A stretch of 32,383 nt of DNA from CF-96 sp036269455. GTDB taxonomy: Bacteria; Chloroflexota; Dormibacteria; Aeolococcales; Aeolococcaceae. Where the stretch lies: assembly GCA_036269455.1 (NCBI GenBank), contig DATARS010000150.1:1-32383 (forward strand). The letters are read 5' to 3'. The notes beneath the pieces are model-generated. The model did no database searches and was not told where the DNA came from. It was given only the letters and a program-made list of their open reading frames with translations. Positions 20,480-28,261 of this stretch are shown one piece after another (position 1 is the first letter of the stretch; each line of letters opens with the position of its first letter). A program made the translations under genes and the position numbers.

Positions 20480-21214
20480 CTACTCCGCGATCTCGGCCCG
20501 CTCCCAGAACGCCTCGAGCTCGGCGGCGAGGCGCGTCCGGTCGCTGCGGTGCGGGTCGTGCGTGCCCGAGTCCCACCAGGAGACGCGGACGTCCGCGACG
20601 GTGGCGGCGAGGATCTCGGCGTGGAGCGGCGGCGAGAGCGCGTCGCGGCGGTCGTGGCAGACGAGCACCGGGCAGCGGATCGCGGGCAGCTCCGCCTCGA
20701 TGCTCCAGGTGTCCGACCACTCGGTGGCGGTCCACAGCCGGTACCAGGCGCCGGCCACCTCCTCCCAGTCGGCGCCGTGGACGCGGCGCAGGTTGCGACG
20801 CAGGCCCTCCTCCCATCCGCCCGGCGGCCCCATGGCGCGGAGCGTGCCGACGGTCCCGGGGTCGCCGCGCACGTGGGTCGCGATGGCGGTGACACTGAGG
20901 ACGAGCTCGGGGCGCCGCGCGGCGCAGAGCAGCGCGATGGTCCCGCCGTCGCTGTGGCCGACCAGGTGGGCCGGAGCGGCGCCGCGGTCGAGGAGGAGGG
21001 CGGCGAGGTCGGCGGCATCGCCGTCGAAGAGCCGGGCGTTGACGGTGCGGCCGCGCTCCGAGGCCCCGAAGCCGCGGCGGTCGTAGGCGAGCGCACGGCG
21101 TCCGCCCGCCGCCGCGGGGAGGAGGGCGTCCCACGCTCCCGCGGTGCCCACGCCGTGGTGCAGCCACACCGTCGCCGGTGCCCGGCCGGGGTGGTCCTCG
21201 ACGTGGATCTCCAT
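20480..21214 (-). CDS. alpha/beta hydrolase
   Basis: A 244-residue single-domain alpha/beta hydrolase. The oxyanion-hole motif is LHHGVG near residue 18. The nucleophile is S88 in GHSDGG. The acid candidate is D191 in HDRRDALSP and the base H219 in SGTHDPH, giving a complete triad. There is no signal peptide, so it acts in the cytoplasm. It is the first gene of the operon with the benzoate-CoA ligase, so it may release an aromatic acid from an ester, or hydrolyse a ring-cleavage or CoA intermediate, for the ligase; this is inference from context. A GGGAGA stretch about 9 bases before the ATG can serve as ribosome-binding site. Confidence 0.9.
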   Translation of the reverse strand: MEIHVEDHPGRAPATVWLHHGVGTAGAWDALLPAAAGGRRALAYDRRGFGASERGRTVNARLFDGDAADLAALLLDRGAAPAHLVGHSDGGTIALLCAARRPELVLSVTAIATHVRGDPGTVGTLRAMGPPGGWEEGLRRNLRRVHGADWEEVAGAWYRLWTATEWSDTWSIEAELPAIRCPVLVCHDRRDALSPPLHAEILAATVADVRVSWWDSGTHDPHRSDRTRLAAELEAFWERAEIAE

Positions 21215-21287
21215 CCCCGCAGTCTCCCACGGAGCCCCCGACGGACCGTTCCCACGGCCGCCGCCGAACCTCCGTGCGGGGCGCCGT

Positions 21288-21293
21288 CATACT
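21288..21293 (+). promoter_or_regulatory. possible -10 box for the Asp-box protein gene
   Basis: CATACT stands 12 bases before ATG 21306 in the 91-base divergent gap. No Shine-Dalgarno precedes the ATG, so a message starting about six bases upstream would be nearly leaderless, as suggested for the DUF885 gene. No clear -35 box is seen. The call is tentative. Confidence 0.33.
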
Positions 21294-21305
21294 CAGCGCA
21301 CACCC

Positions 21306-23663
21306 ATGCGCCGGATCCTCGTCGCCGCCCTGGCCGGAGTCCTCGCCGCCGCCCTCGCCCCGGGCGGAGGGGCCCGGGCGTCGCTGCGCCTCGATCCGGC
21401 GGTGCCCGCGCTGCCCGGTCTCCCCGCCGGGGCCGGGGCGCCGGCCGGCTCGGCGCCGGCTCCGTCGCAGCCCGCGCCCCGCGGCGCCACCGCGGCGAGC
21501 CAGCGCCACCGGCAGAGCCTCAGCAGCGCCCTCGCCATGGGACTGGGCGGGCTCGACGAGATCGGCGGGGAGGGGGACGCCGACGCCGGGGTCCGCGACG
21601 CCTTCCCCGGCACCGGGCTGCCCCGGCCGCCGGCGAACCTGCCCCCGGACGTGATCGTCAACCAGGACCGCTCGGCGATGCCTCACAACGAGACATCCGT
21701 GGCGATCAACCCCCGCAACCCGCTGAACATCCTCGTCGGCGCCAACGACTACTCGCTGGGCTTCGGCAGCTCGGGCTTCTACGCGAGCTTCGATGGCGGC
21801 GAGAGCTTCTACGGCGGGGTGCTGCCGCTGCCGTCGGTGGTCTTCACCCCGCCGGCGCCGCCGCTGCCGTCCCCGATCCCACCGGTGCCCACCACGGTGG
21901 TGGCGCTCGACGGCGGCGGCGATCCCGCGGTGGCCTTCGACCGCGACGGCGTCGCCTACTACGCCGAGATCAACTTCCACCGCACCGGCTGCGTCAGCGG
22001 CATCTTCGTGCTGCGCTCGAGCAACGGCGGCCAGACCTGGAGCCGCCCGCTCTTCGGCAGGCCGCAGAAGGGCGACAGCCGGCAGCAGGGCGATGGCGTC
22101 GTGGCGGTCAATGCCAACGACCACAACTGCCAGATCTTCTACGACAAGGAGTACATCGCCACCGGCCCGCGGCCGGCGTCGGTGGCGGTCGACCCCCACG
22201 CCGACCGCGCCCATCTCTCCTCGGACCGGCTCTACGTCGTCTACTCGGCGTTCAGCCAGCTCCCGCCGTTGGGGATCGCACCCTACGTCGCGCCGGTGCT
22301 GGGCGCGGGGTCGCCGACGTTCCTCTCCCACTCGGACGACCAGGGGCGCCACTGGAGCACCCCGGTGTACGTCGACGGCGCCAGCAGGAGGTTCTGCGCC
22401 GGCGGCGGCCTGCCCTCGGCCGGCCTGCCGGTGCCCGTTCCCCTGCCTCTGCCCTCCCTCCCCGCCCTGCCCGTGCCGGGGGTCGGCCTGCCGCCGGCGC
22501 CGCCGCTGCTGGACCCGTGCGTCGACAGCCAGGGGGCCCAGCCGGCGGTGGACCCGCGCACCGGCACCGTCCACGTGGTCTTCAACAACGCCGACAACGC
22601 CCTCTGTCCCAACGGTCAGCTGCTGGTGTCGTCCTCCACCGACGGCGGCGACACCTGGACGCCCGAGCCCGGCCAGGCCGCCTGCGTGGGGGCGCCGCTG
22701 CCCCAGTCCGGCGAGAAGGCGTGTCCGCAGGAGCCCGCCGGCCAGGAGGTGCTGAGCGGGTACTGCTTCCGGGTGCCGAGCGCGACCCAGCAGTGCGTGG
22801 CCGTGAGCCCGCTCGACGGCAGCGTCCACGTCGTCTATCAGGACAACCGCAACGGCGGCAAGGACTGGGACCCGTCGCTGCCCGGCGCCCGGCCCTCCGA
22901 CGTCGACATCTTCACCGCCGCCTCCCACGACGGCGGTCGCACCTGGGGGCCGTCGGTGCGGGTCAACCAGGACCCGGTCGGCGACCGGCTCGACCAGTTC
23001 TTTCCCTGGGCGGCATTCGGGCCGGAGGGGACCCTCTACGTCTCCTTCATGGACCGCTCCCTCGACCCCGGCGGGGGCCCGCCCGGGGCGAGCTTCCAGC
23101 TGCTCCACCCCGGCGGGAGGCTCATCGGCCGCAGCCTCGCGGTCTCGCGCGACGGCGGCGCCACCTTCCGCTCCCGGGCGATCTCGACCGGGCTCTTCGA
23201 CGGCAGCCTCGGCTTCCGCCAGGGCAGCTTCCTCGGCGACTACACCGGCCTCGCCGCCGGGCCGCTGGGGTCGTACACCGCCTGGCCCGACACCCGCCGC
23301 GCCGGGGCCTACGTCCGCGGCGACAACCCCATCGACATGTGGTCCGACATCGTCGGCTACGCGAGCGCTCCTGGCAGCGCCGAGCCGCGCGTTCGGGCCG
23401 CAGCCGGTCATCCGCCGCCGCCGGTGACGGGGACCCGGCCGCCGGCGAGCCCGGGGATTCCCACCGCCGTCTACGGCCCCGACCCGCAGGCCCACTCGGA
23501 GGAGGCGGCGGCCCGGCCGGCGGCCGCGACCGTGCCGGCGAGCATGCGGGTCGCCGACGTCCTCGGCGGCTTCCTCTGCGGAGTGGCGGCGATGGCGCTC
23601 TCCTCACCGCGGATGGTGCGGCGGCGCCTCCGCCGGCCGGGGGGCCGGCTGGGGAGCCGCTAG
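21306..23663 (+). CDS. secreted Asp-box (BNR/sialidase-fold) beta-propeller protein
   Basis: A 785-residue exported protein. The N-terminus MRRILVAALAGVLAAALAPG is a typical signal peptide and fixes the start at ATG 21306. Six Asp-box-like repeats of the S-x-D-x-G-x-T-W type occur near residues 161 (SFDGGESF), 238 (SSNGGQTW), 343 (HSDDQGRHW), 443 (SSTDGGDTW), 540 (ASHDGGRTW) and 614 (SRDGGATF), consistent with a six-bladed propeller. Two proline-rich insertions (about 178-200 and 375-405) interrupt it. Near the C-terminus a hydrophobic stretch (VLGGFLCGVAAMALSSP) followed by an Arg-rich end suggests a membrane anchor. The sialidase arginine triad and catalytic acid cannot be assigned with confidence, so glycosidase activity is not claimed; binding or adhesion is equally possible. 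Confidence 0.82.
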   Translation: MRRILVAALAGVLAAALAPGGGARASLRLDPAVPALPGLPAGAGAPAGSAPAPSQPAPRGATAASQRHRQSLSSALAMGLGGLDEIGGEGDADAGVRDAFPGTGLPRPPANLPPDVIVNQDRSAMPHNETSVAINPRNPLNILVGANDYSLGFGSSGFYASFDGGESFYGGVLPLPSVVFTPPAPPLPSPIPPVPTTVVALDGGGDPAVAFDRDGVAYYAEINFHRTGCVSGIFVLRSSNGGQTWSRPLFGRPQKGDSRQQGDGVVAVNANDHNCQIFYDKEYIATGPRPASVAVDPHADRAHLSSDRLYVVYSAFSQLPPLGIAPYVAPVLGAGSPTFLSHSDDQGRHWSTPVYVDGASRRFCAGGGLPSAGLPVPVPLPLPSLPALPVPGVGLPPAPPLLDPCVDSQGAQPAVDPRTGTVHVVFNNADNALCPNGQLLVSSSTDGGDTWTPEPGQAACVGAPLPQSGEKACPQEPAGQEVLSGYCFRVPSATQQCVAVSPLDGSVHVVYQDNRNGGKDWDPSLPGARPSDVDIFTAASHDGGRTWGPSVRVNQDPVGDRLDQFFPWAAFGPEGTLYVSFMDRSLDPGGGPPGASFQLLHPGGRLIGRSLAVSRDGGATFRSRAISTGLFDGSLGFRQGSFLGDYTGLAAGPLGSYTAWPDTRRAGAYVRGDNPIDMWSDIVGYASAPGSAEPRVRAAAGHPPPPVTGTRPPASPGIPTAVYGPDPQAHSEEAAARPAAATVPASMRVADVLGGFLCGVAAMALSSPRMVRRRLRRPGGRLGSR

Positions 23664-23883
23664 GTGCTCAGGACGCCCTGCACGTACTGCCGTCCGACCC
23701 TATGGCGCCGTATGCTGCGGTGACCGAGGTGCGCATCGTGAGTCACGGAGCCGGGGACAGAGCAGCTGTTCCGAGCGATGAGAGTTGCGCGCGGCTCGGT
23801 GGAAGTGGTGGGATTCGGCCAGTGAGAGGAACCGCGACCGGCCGCGGGGTTGGATGCGCGTGTCCCCACGGGGATCGGGAATA

Positions 23884-25638
23884 GTGGCACACCAGGGAAC
23901 GGGGTACGAGGACGGCGTGGCGCGCATGCGGCGGCTCCTCGATCAGATGTCCGCGGAGGCGGCGGTGCTCGGCCCGCCCGCGCCCCCGGACGCCCCCGCC
24001 GAGGGCGCCGTCGCGGTGGCCGTCGAGGAGGCGCCGGCTGCCACGCGGCCGCGGCGGCGCCGCCCCGCCGGCTCCTCCGGGACGGGCGTGGTCATGGTGA
24101 CGCCGGTCGTTCAGGCCGCGCCCGTCGCGCCGCCGCGGGCCGAGGCTGCGCCGGCGCCCGAGGCCGCAGCGCCGGCCGCCACGACCTCGCGCCGCTGGGC
24201 CCGCCGCTGGATGCTGCCCTGGATCAGCGGCCTCGCGGTGGTCGTGCTCAGCGTGGTGGTGTGGCGTCTCGCCGGGACCGGCCTCCAGGGCTGGGTGGTC
24301 GGTCTGGGCATGGACGACGAGCGCGCCGCGCTCATGGGCACGCTGCTGGTCGCCGCAGGAGCGGTCGCGGCGGTGGTCGCCGCCGGCGGCGCCGGGCGCG
24401 CCGCCCGGCTGGGCGGCGTGGTCGCCATGGTCGTCATCGAGATCGTCCCCTTCCTGATCCGGGGCTCGCACACCGTCACCACCGAGGGCCTGACCGCCCA
24501 CGTGCGGCTGCGCGGCTGGGTGCTCCAGCCGCTGGGCATGCTGCTCCTCGCGGTGATCGTGGTCAGCATCGGCGCCGCCCTCGGCCAGCTGCTCCGCAGC
24601 GACGTGTCCGGTCTGATCCGCACCCTGCGCCGGAATCCCGGCCGGTGGGGCGGTCTCGGCGCCTTCCTCATCTTCGCCGGGGTCGCCGCGGGGCCGGCGA
24701 TCACCGCGGTGCAGGACGGCCCGATCAGCGCCCTCTACGACTACGCCTCGGCCGGCACCGGCCACGGGACGGGTGGCCCGGCGCTGGCGGCGGGTGGCGC
24801 AATCATCCCCGGCGTCACCGAGCCGCGCACCGGCGCCGCCGACTCGCTGCCCGGACGGCAGCGCCCCGGCCACATCCAGACGCTGACCGTCGACGGGCGG
24901 CGGGTGCTCGTGTACCTCCCCGGCGACTACACCGTCGAGCAGGCGCGCGACTTCCCGGTGATCTACTTCCTCCACGGCTACCCGGGCAACGAGGACAACT
25001 GGGTGGGGGAGGGGGCGCAGCTCCCCGAGGTGCTCGATCAGCTCATCTCCAGCGGTGAGCTCCCCCCGAGCATCGCGGTGATGCCCAACGGCAACGGCCA
25101 GGCGCTGAGCGACGCCGAGTGGGGCAACAGCCAGCGCGGCGATCGCATCGAGGGCTGGCTCGTCAACCGGGTGGTCCCCGAGGTGGATCACCGCTTCCGC
25201 ACCCTCGGCACCGCCTTCCGCGGCGCCGGCGGGCTCAGCTCGGGCGGCTTCGGCGCGATCAACCTGGCGCTCCGTCACCCCGACACCTTCCGCTGGGCGG
25301 CCAGCTACTCCGGCTACTTCGGCGCCCGCAGGGACATCTTCGGCCCCGCCGCCGCGGCGAACAGCCCGATGCTGGTGGCGGCGCAGCTGCCCCCCGTGGA
25401 GCGGATGCCGCTCTTTCTCGGCGCCGGCGACGTCGACCGCGAGTTCCTCGGCCAGCAGAACACCTTCGCCCGTGTGCTCAGGGGCCTCGGCTGGCAGCCG
25501 GTGCACGAGGACGTCGTCTCCGGTGGCCACGGCTGGGAGGCCTGGCGGCTGGAGATGGTGCACAGCCTGCAGTGGCTCGGCGGCCTCTGGGGCTCCGACC
25601 CGGGCACCCCCTCCTGCCGGGCGAGCTGCAATGGTTAG
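23884..25638 (+). CDS. membrane-anchored esterase-family alpha/beta hydrolase
   Basis: About 584 residues. The N-terminal part (about 1-105) is Ala/Pro/Arg-rich and probably disordered. About five membrane helices follow (109-131 to about 290, for example LAVVVLSVVVWRLAG and MLLLAVIVVSIGAALGQLL), then a C-terminal esterase domain of the esterase D/antigen 85 type. Key parts are YFLHGYPGNEDNW, nucleophile S452 in GLSSGG, acid candidate D516 or D518 in GAGDVDREF, and H549 in GGHGWEAW. The catalytic domain would lie outside the membrane if five helices are correct. The start is uncertain: GTG 23884, ATG 23854 and GTG 23917 (with ACGAGG before it) are all possible. It overlaps the next gene, an aminoacyl-lipid synthase-like protein, by 8 bases, suggesting a shared lipid substrate. 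Confidence 0.85.
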   Translation: MAHQGTGYEDGVARMRRLLDQMSAEAAVLGPPAPPDAPAEGAVAVAVEEAPAATRPRRRRPAGSSGTGVVMVTPVVQAAPVAPPRAEAAPAPEAAAPAATTSRRWARRWMLPWISGLAVVVLSVVVWRLAGTGLQGWVVGLGMDDERAALMGTLLVAAGAVAAVVAAGGAGRAARLGGVVAMVVIEIVPFLIRGSHTVTTEGLTAHVRLRGWVLQPLGMLLLAVIVVSIGAALGQLLRSDVSGLIRTLRRNPGRWGGLGAFLIFAGVAAGPAITAVQDGPISALYDYASAGTGHGTGGPALAAGGAIIPGVTEPRTGAADSLPGRQRPGHIQTLTVDGRRVLVYLPGDYTVEQARDFPVIYFLHGYPGNEDNWVGEGAQLPEVLDQLISSGELPPSIAVMPNGNGQALSDAEWGNSQRGDRIEGWLVNRVVPEVDHRFRTLGTAFRGAGGLSSGGFGAINLALRHPDTFRWAASYSGYFGARRDIFGPAAAANSPMLVAAQLPPVERMPLFLGAGDVDREFLGQQNTFARVLRGLGWQPVHEDVVSGGHGWEAWRLEMVHSLQWLGGLWGSDPGTPSCRASCNG

Positions 25639-27160
25639 CGCCGACCCGCGGCTGCGCCGCCGCCTGCCCCAGACCGCCACCGGCGCGGGCATCCGCGGCG
25701 GCGCCGCGCTCGCGCTCATCGGCGCCTGGGTCACCCTCCTGCTCTCCCACCCCCACCTGCTCCCCGCCCACCACCGGGCCGCGCCCGGGCTGGTGATCGC
25801 CGGCAGCGCCGCCATCGTGGCCCTCGCCGTGGGGATCTGCCTCGGCCACCTGCTCGCCTGGTGGATCACCGCCGGCGTGCTCTTCGCCTCGCTCAACGCC
25901 GCCGCGCTCGCCCCCGCCCACCCCGGGCACGCCGCCTGGGTGCTCGCCGCCGCCGCGGTGCTGCTGCTGCTGCTCGCCTACCCGGTGCGGAGCGCGCGCG
26001 TCCCCGCGGGGGCGGCGAGCGGCCTGGCCGCGGGCGGGGTGGCCGCGGAGACGCTGGCCCTGGCGCTCGGCGCCCACGTCCACGCCGGGCCGGTGCCGAT
26101 GCCCTTCGCCCTCGGGGGGATCCTCGCCGGGGCGGTGGTCAGCCGCTGGCGTCCCGGGGCGCGTGGGCTGCGCACCATCACCTCAGGCGACCTCGAGCGC
26201 GCCCGCCAGGCCCACGGCCGCACCCACATCAGCTGCTTCGTGGCGACCTCCGACAAGCGCGCGGTCGAGCTGCCCGGGGGCGCGGTCAGCGCCTTCCGCA
26301 CCGTGGGGGGGGTGGCGCTCGCCGTCGGCGACCCGCTCGCCGCGCCCGACGACCAGCGGCGGGCGGTCGCCGACTACGCGACCATGTGCGCCGAGCACGG
26401 CTGGCAGCCCTGTCTCTACCAGACCTCTCCGGAGCTGCGCGACGCCTACCGCGCCGCCGGTCTGCGGCTGGTGAAGTTCGGCGAGGAGGCGCTCGTCGAC
26501 CTGCCGTCCTTCACCCTGAAGACGCCCCAGCGCGCCAACGTGCGCCGTGAGGTGGCCAGGGCCCAGCGTGCCGGGCTGTCGGCGACGGTCGCCTCCTGGG
26601 CGGTCGCCGAGCCGCTGCTCCGCAACGAGCTCGAGCCGGTCTCGCGGGCGTGGCTGGAGAAGCACTCCAAGCGCGAGATGGGCTTCTCGCTGGGCCGCTT
26701 CCAGGAGACCGTCGACCCCGGCGCCTGGCTGGTGGTGGTGCGCGGCCCGGGCGGGACGATCCACGCCTTCAGCTCCTGGCTTCGCCTCGGCGACGACGGC
26801 ATCGCGCTCGACCTGGTCCGCCGCCATCCCCAGGCCGGCCCGGGCGCGGTCGACCTCTGCATGGTCGAGGCGCTGCTGGAGGCGCAGCGGCGAGGCATGC
26901 GCGTCGCCTCCCTGGGCGCGGTCCCCTCCCGCGACAAGCTCGACGACGCCCCCGACGGGCGCATCGCCCACGCGGTCCGCCGCCTGCTCTACAGCCGCGG
27001 CCTCGCCGGCTACCGCTATCAGACGCTGGGGCGCTTCAAGAACAAGTTCGCGCCCCGCTGGGAGAGCCGCGACGTCGCCTTCGCCCGGGGACCCGCCGGG
27101 CTGCGCGTGCTCGCCGCGCTCCTCGCCGTCCACGCCGGGCGGCGCCACGGCGAGAGCTAG
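25631..27160 (+). CDS. DUF2156 / lysylphosphatidylglycerol synthase-like membrane protein
   Basis: A 509-residue protein with five or six N-terminal membrane helices (to about residue 175) and a C-terminal soluble domain like the aminoacyl-transfer domain of MprF (LPG_synthase_C, DUF2156). Typical stretches are GGVALAVGDPLA, KTPQRANVRREV, KREMGFSLGRF, AFSSWLRLGDDGIALDLVRR and RLLYSRGLAGYRYQTLGRFKNKFAPRW; I quote these in pieces of the final domain. MprF-type enzymes move an amino acid from aminoacyl-tRNA to phosphatidylglycerol, lowering surface charge. The membrane part is shorter than the 14-helix MprF, so the flippase half may be reduced. ATG 25631 lies inside the end of the esterase gene (8-base overlap), so translation is coupled. 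The amino acid donor cannot be deduced. Confidence 0.88.
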   Translation: MVSADPRLRRRLPQTATGAGIRGGAALALIGAWVTLLLSHPHLLPAHHRAAPGLVIAGSAAIVALAVGICLGHLLAWWITAGVLFASLNAAALAPAHPGHAAWVLAAAAVLLLLLAYPVRSARVPAGAASGLAAGGVAAETLALALGAHVHAGPVPMPFALGGILAGAVVSRWRPGARGLRTITSGDLERARQAHGRTHISCFVATSDKRAVELPGGAVSAFRTVGGVALAVGDPLAAPDDQRRAVADYATMCAEHGWQPCLYQTSPELRDAYRAAGLRLVKFGEEALVDLPSFTLKTPQRANVRREVARAQRAGLSATVASWAVAEPLLRNELEPVSRAWLEKHSKREMGFSLGRFQETVDPGAWLVVVRGPGGTIHAFSSWLRLGDDGIALDLVRRHPQAGPGAVDLCMVEALLEAQRRGMRVASLGAVPSRDKLDDAPDGRIAHAVRRLLYSRGLAGYRYQTLGRFKNKFAPRWESRDVAFARGPAGLRVLAALLAVHAGRRHGES

Positions 27161-27173
27161 GAGGCCGCCGACT

Positions 27174-27195
27174 GGGCCGCGACCTGCTCGCGGCC
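27174..27195. terminator. stem-loop between convergent genes
   Basis: GGCCGCGA (27175-27182) and TCGCGGCC (27188-27195) form a perfect eight-pair stem with a CCTGC loop. It lies in the 57-base gap between the convergent ends of the DUF2156 and PfpI-like genes. It has no T-tract in either direction. The position suggests a two-way transcription end or 3' stabiliser. Confidence 0.45.
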
Positions 27196-27217
27196 TTGCC
27201 GTGCCAGGTGACCGCCC

Positions 27218-27778
27218 TCATGCGCGCACCCGGCGCTCGGCACCGCGGAACAGGCGGATCATCTCCCGGTTGAAGGCGGGGATGTCGTCCGGCTTGCGGC
27301 TGGAGACCATGTTGCCGTCGACCACCACCTGCTCGTCCACCCACTCCGCGCCGGCATTGCGCAGGTCGGTCTTCAGCGACGGCCAGGAGGCGATCCGGCG
27401 TCCCCGGGCGGCCTCGGCCTCGATCACCGTCCAGGGCCCGTGGCAGATCACCGCCACCGGCTTGGCGCTGTCGAAGAACGCCCGCACGAAGGCCACCGCC
27501 GGGGGCTGCATGCGCATGAAGTCGGGGTTCATCACCCCGCCGGGGAGCAGCAGCGCGTCGTAGTCGTCGGCGCGCGCCTGGTCGAGGGGACGGTCGACGC
27601 GGATCTCGTCGCCCCACTCGGTGAAGTTCCAGCCGCGGACCCACTCGTTCTGCGGCGACACCACCTCGGTGCGGGCGCCGGCGGCGTCGAGGGCAGCGCG
27701 GGGCTCGATCAGCTCCACCTGTTCGAATCCCTTCTCGACGAGGATGGCGACCCTGAGGCCCGTGAGGTCGTCTGCCAT
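27218..27778 (-). CDS. PfpI/DJ-1 family type 1 glutamine amidotransferase-like protein
   Basis: A 186-residue protein of the DJ-1/PfpI superfamily. The nucleophile elbow is AVICHGPW with C112 and H113, and the acidic partner E15 is in VEKGFEQVE. The run SWPSLKTDLRNAGAEWVDE and the tail PDDIPAFNREMIRLF are typical of the YhbO/PfpI branch, which is linked to stress survival and to proposed protein or nucleotide deglycation; a peptidase role is also claimed for archaeal members. ATG 27778 is chosen over the longer 27829 form because GGGAGAGA precedes it and the family begins here. It is cytoplasmic, with no signal peptide. It is the only gene between two convergent/divergent boundaries, so it is probably transcribed alone or after the small gene at 28078. 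Confidence 0.93.
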   Translation of the reverse strand: MADDLTGLRVAILVEKGFEQVELIEPRAALDAAGARTEVVSPQNEWVRGWNFTEWGDEIRVDRPLDQARADDYDALLLPGGVMNPDFMRMQPPAVAFVRAFFDSAKPVAVICHGPWTVIEAEAARGRRIASWPSLKTDLRNAGAEWVDEQVVVDGNMVSSRKPDDIPAFNREMIRLFRGAERRVRA

Positions 27779-27898
27779 GGCTTCTCTCCCGGCACGCGCG
27801 CGGACTCGGAGAGCGGCGGGCGTGGCCACCGCTCCCCGTCCTGGCTACCCACCGGGACCGCGGCGCATCCGGGGAGTGAACCGGGTTCGCCTCGGCGC

Positions 27899-28078
27899 TC
27901 ACGGTCCGGAGGTGCGGCGGCCGCGAAACCGGTGCAGCGCGGCGTGCTCGGCCTGGTCGGCCTCCCGCAGCCGGTGGGCGGGCGGAGACATCAGCGCGGC
28001 GAGCGCGGCGGTGAGGTCACATTCCCGGTCGACTGTGTGCCATTGGCTGCAGCGAGGGCATTGGCGCGCTGTGGACAC
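27899..28078 (-). CDS. tiny putative zinc-ribbon protein
   Basis: A 59-residue reading frame with C7-x2-C10, H14 and C20 (CPRCSQWHTVDREC), a compact set that could bind one zinc ion. An Ala/Leu-rich helix and an Arg-rich end follow. GGAGGA lies six bases before the GTG at 28078, a good ribosome-binding site; an upstream GTG at 28096 would add six residues. I do not recognise a family. Function could be nucleic-acid binding or regulation, but this is a guess. It lies 120 bases upstream of the PfpI-like gene on the same strand. The product is short and the start is not ATG, so confidence is moderate. Confidence 0.55.
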   Translation of the reverse strand: MSTARQCPRCSQWHTVDRECDLTAALAALMSPPAHRLREADQAEHAALHRFRGRRTSGP

Positions 28079-28261
28079 GTCCGATCCTCCAATCACCCTC
28101 CTGTGGACGCAGAGCAGGCTACCCCGCTCCGCCGCCTGCCAGCGCCTGGAGTGGCACCGGTTTCAGTACTGTCAGCGCCCCCTGCAGCCGGCGGTTTGCA
28201 TGAACCGGCACCGGGTATCAGAGCGGTGCTCTGTGGGGGAGACGTTGTCAAGGGGTTGCCG
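28079..28261. promoter_or_regulatory. divergent regulatory gap before the glycosyltransferase gene
   Basis: This 183-base gap separates the small zinc-ribbon gene (minus) from the GT4 gene (plus). It is less G+C-rich than the genes. CTGTGGACAC (28069-28078) and CTGTGGACGC (28101-28110) are near-identical direct repeats 32 bases apart around the small gene's start. AAGGGG stands about eight bases before ATG 28262. No confident -35/-10 pair is seen, though TTGCAT and TATCAG occur close together near 28195-28220 with spacing too short for a standard promoter. Confidence 0.3.

Noticed and set aside
18862..21303. A single 813-residue protein joining the hydrolase region to the CoA ligase
   Set aside because: The extension upstream of 20445 is Arg/Pro/Ser-rich shadow sequence. 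The hydrolase is in another frame with a full catalytic triad, and the ATG at 20445 has its own ribosome-binding site.
23785..23883. TTG start at 23785 for the esterase gene
   Set aside because: The extra residues are Arg/Trp/Ser-rich with no ribosome-binding site. Starts at 23854, 23884 or 23917 are more reasonable.
23664..23883. A possible small gene between the Asp-box protein and the esterase
   Set aside because: No frame has a start with a ribosome-binding site and credible codon use. The stretch is treated as untranslated, possibly with a promoter near TATGCT at 23711.
27719..27732. GTTCGAATCC, resembling a tRNA T-loop
   Set aside because: It lies inside the PfpI-like coding region, and no acceptor or anticodon stem can be formed around it.
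27878..27888. Palindrome GAACCGGGTTC upstream of the PfpI gene, with a near copy at 31603-31613
   Set aside because: The second copy is within the debranching enzyme coding region and fits its codons. Two 11-base palindromes are expected by chance at this G+C content.
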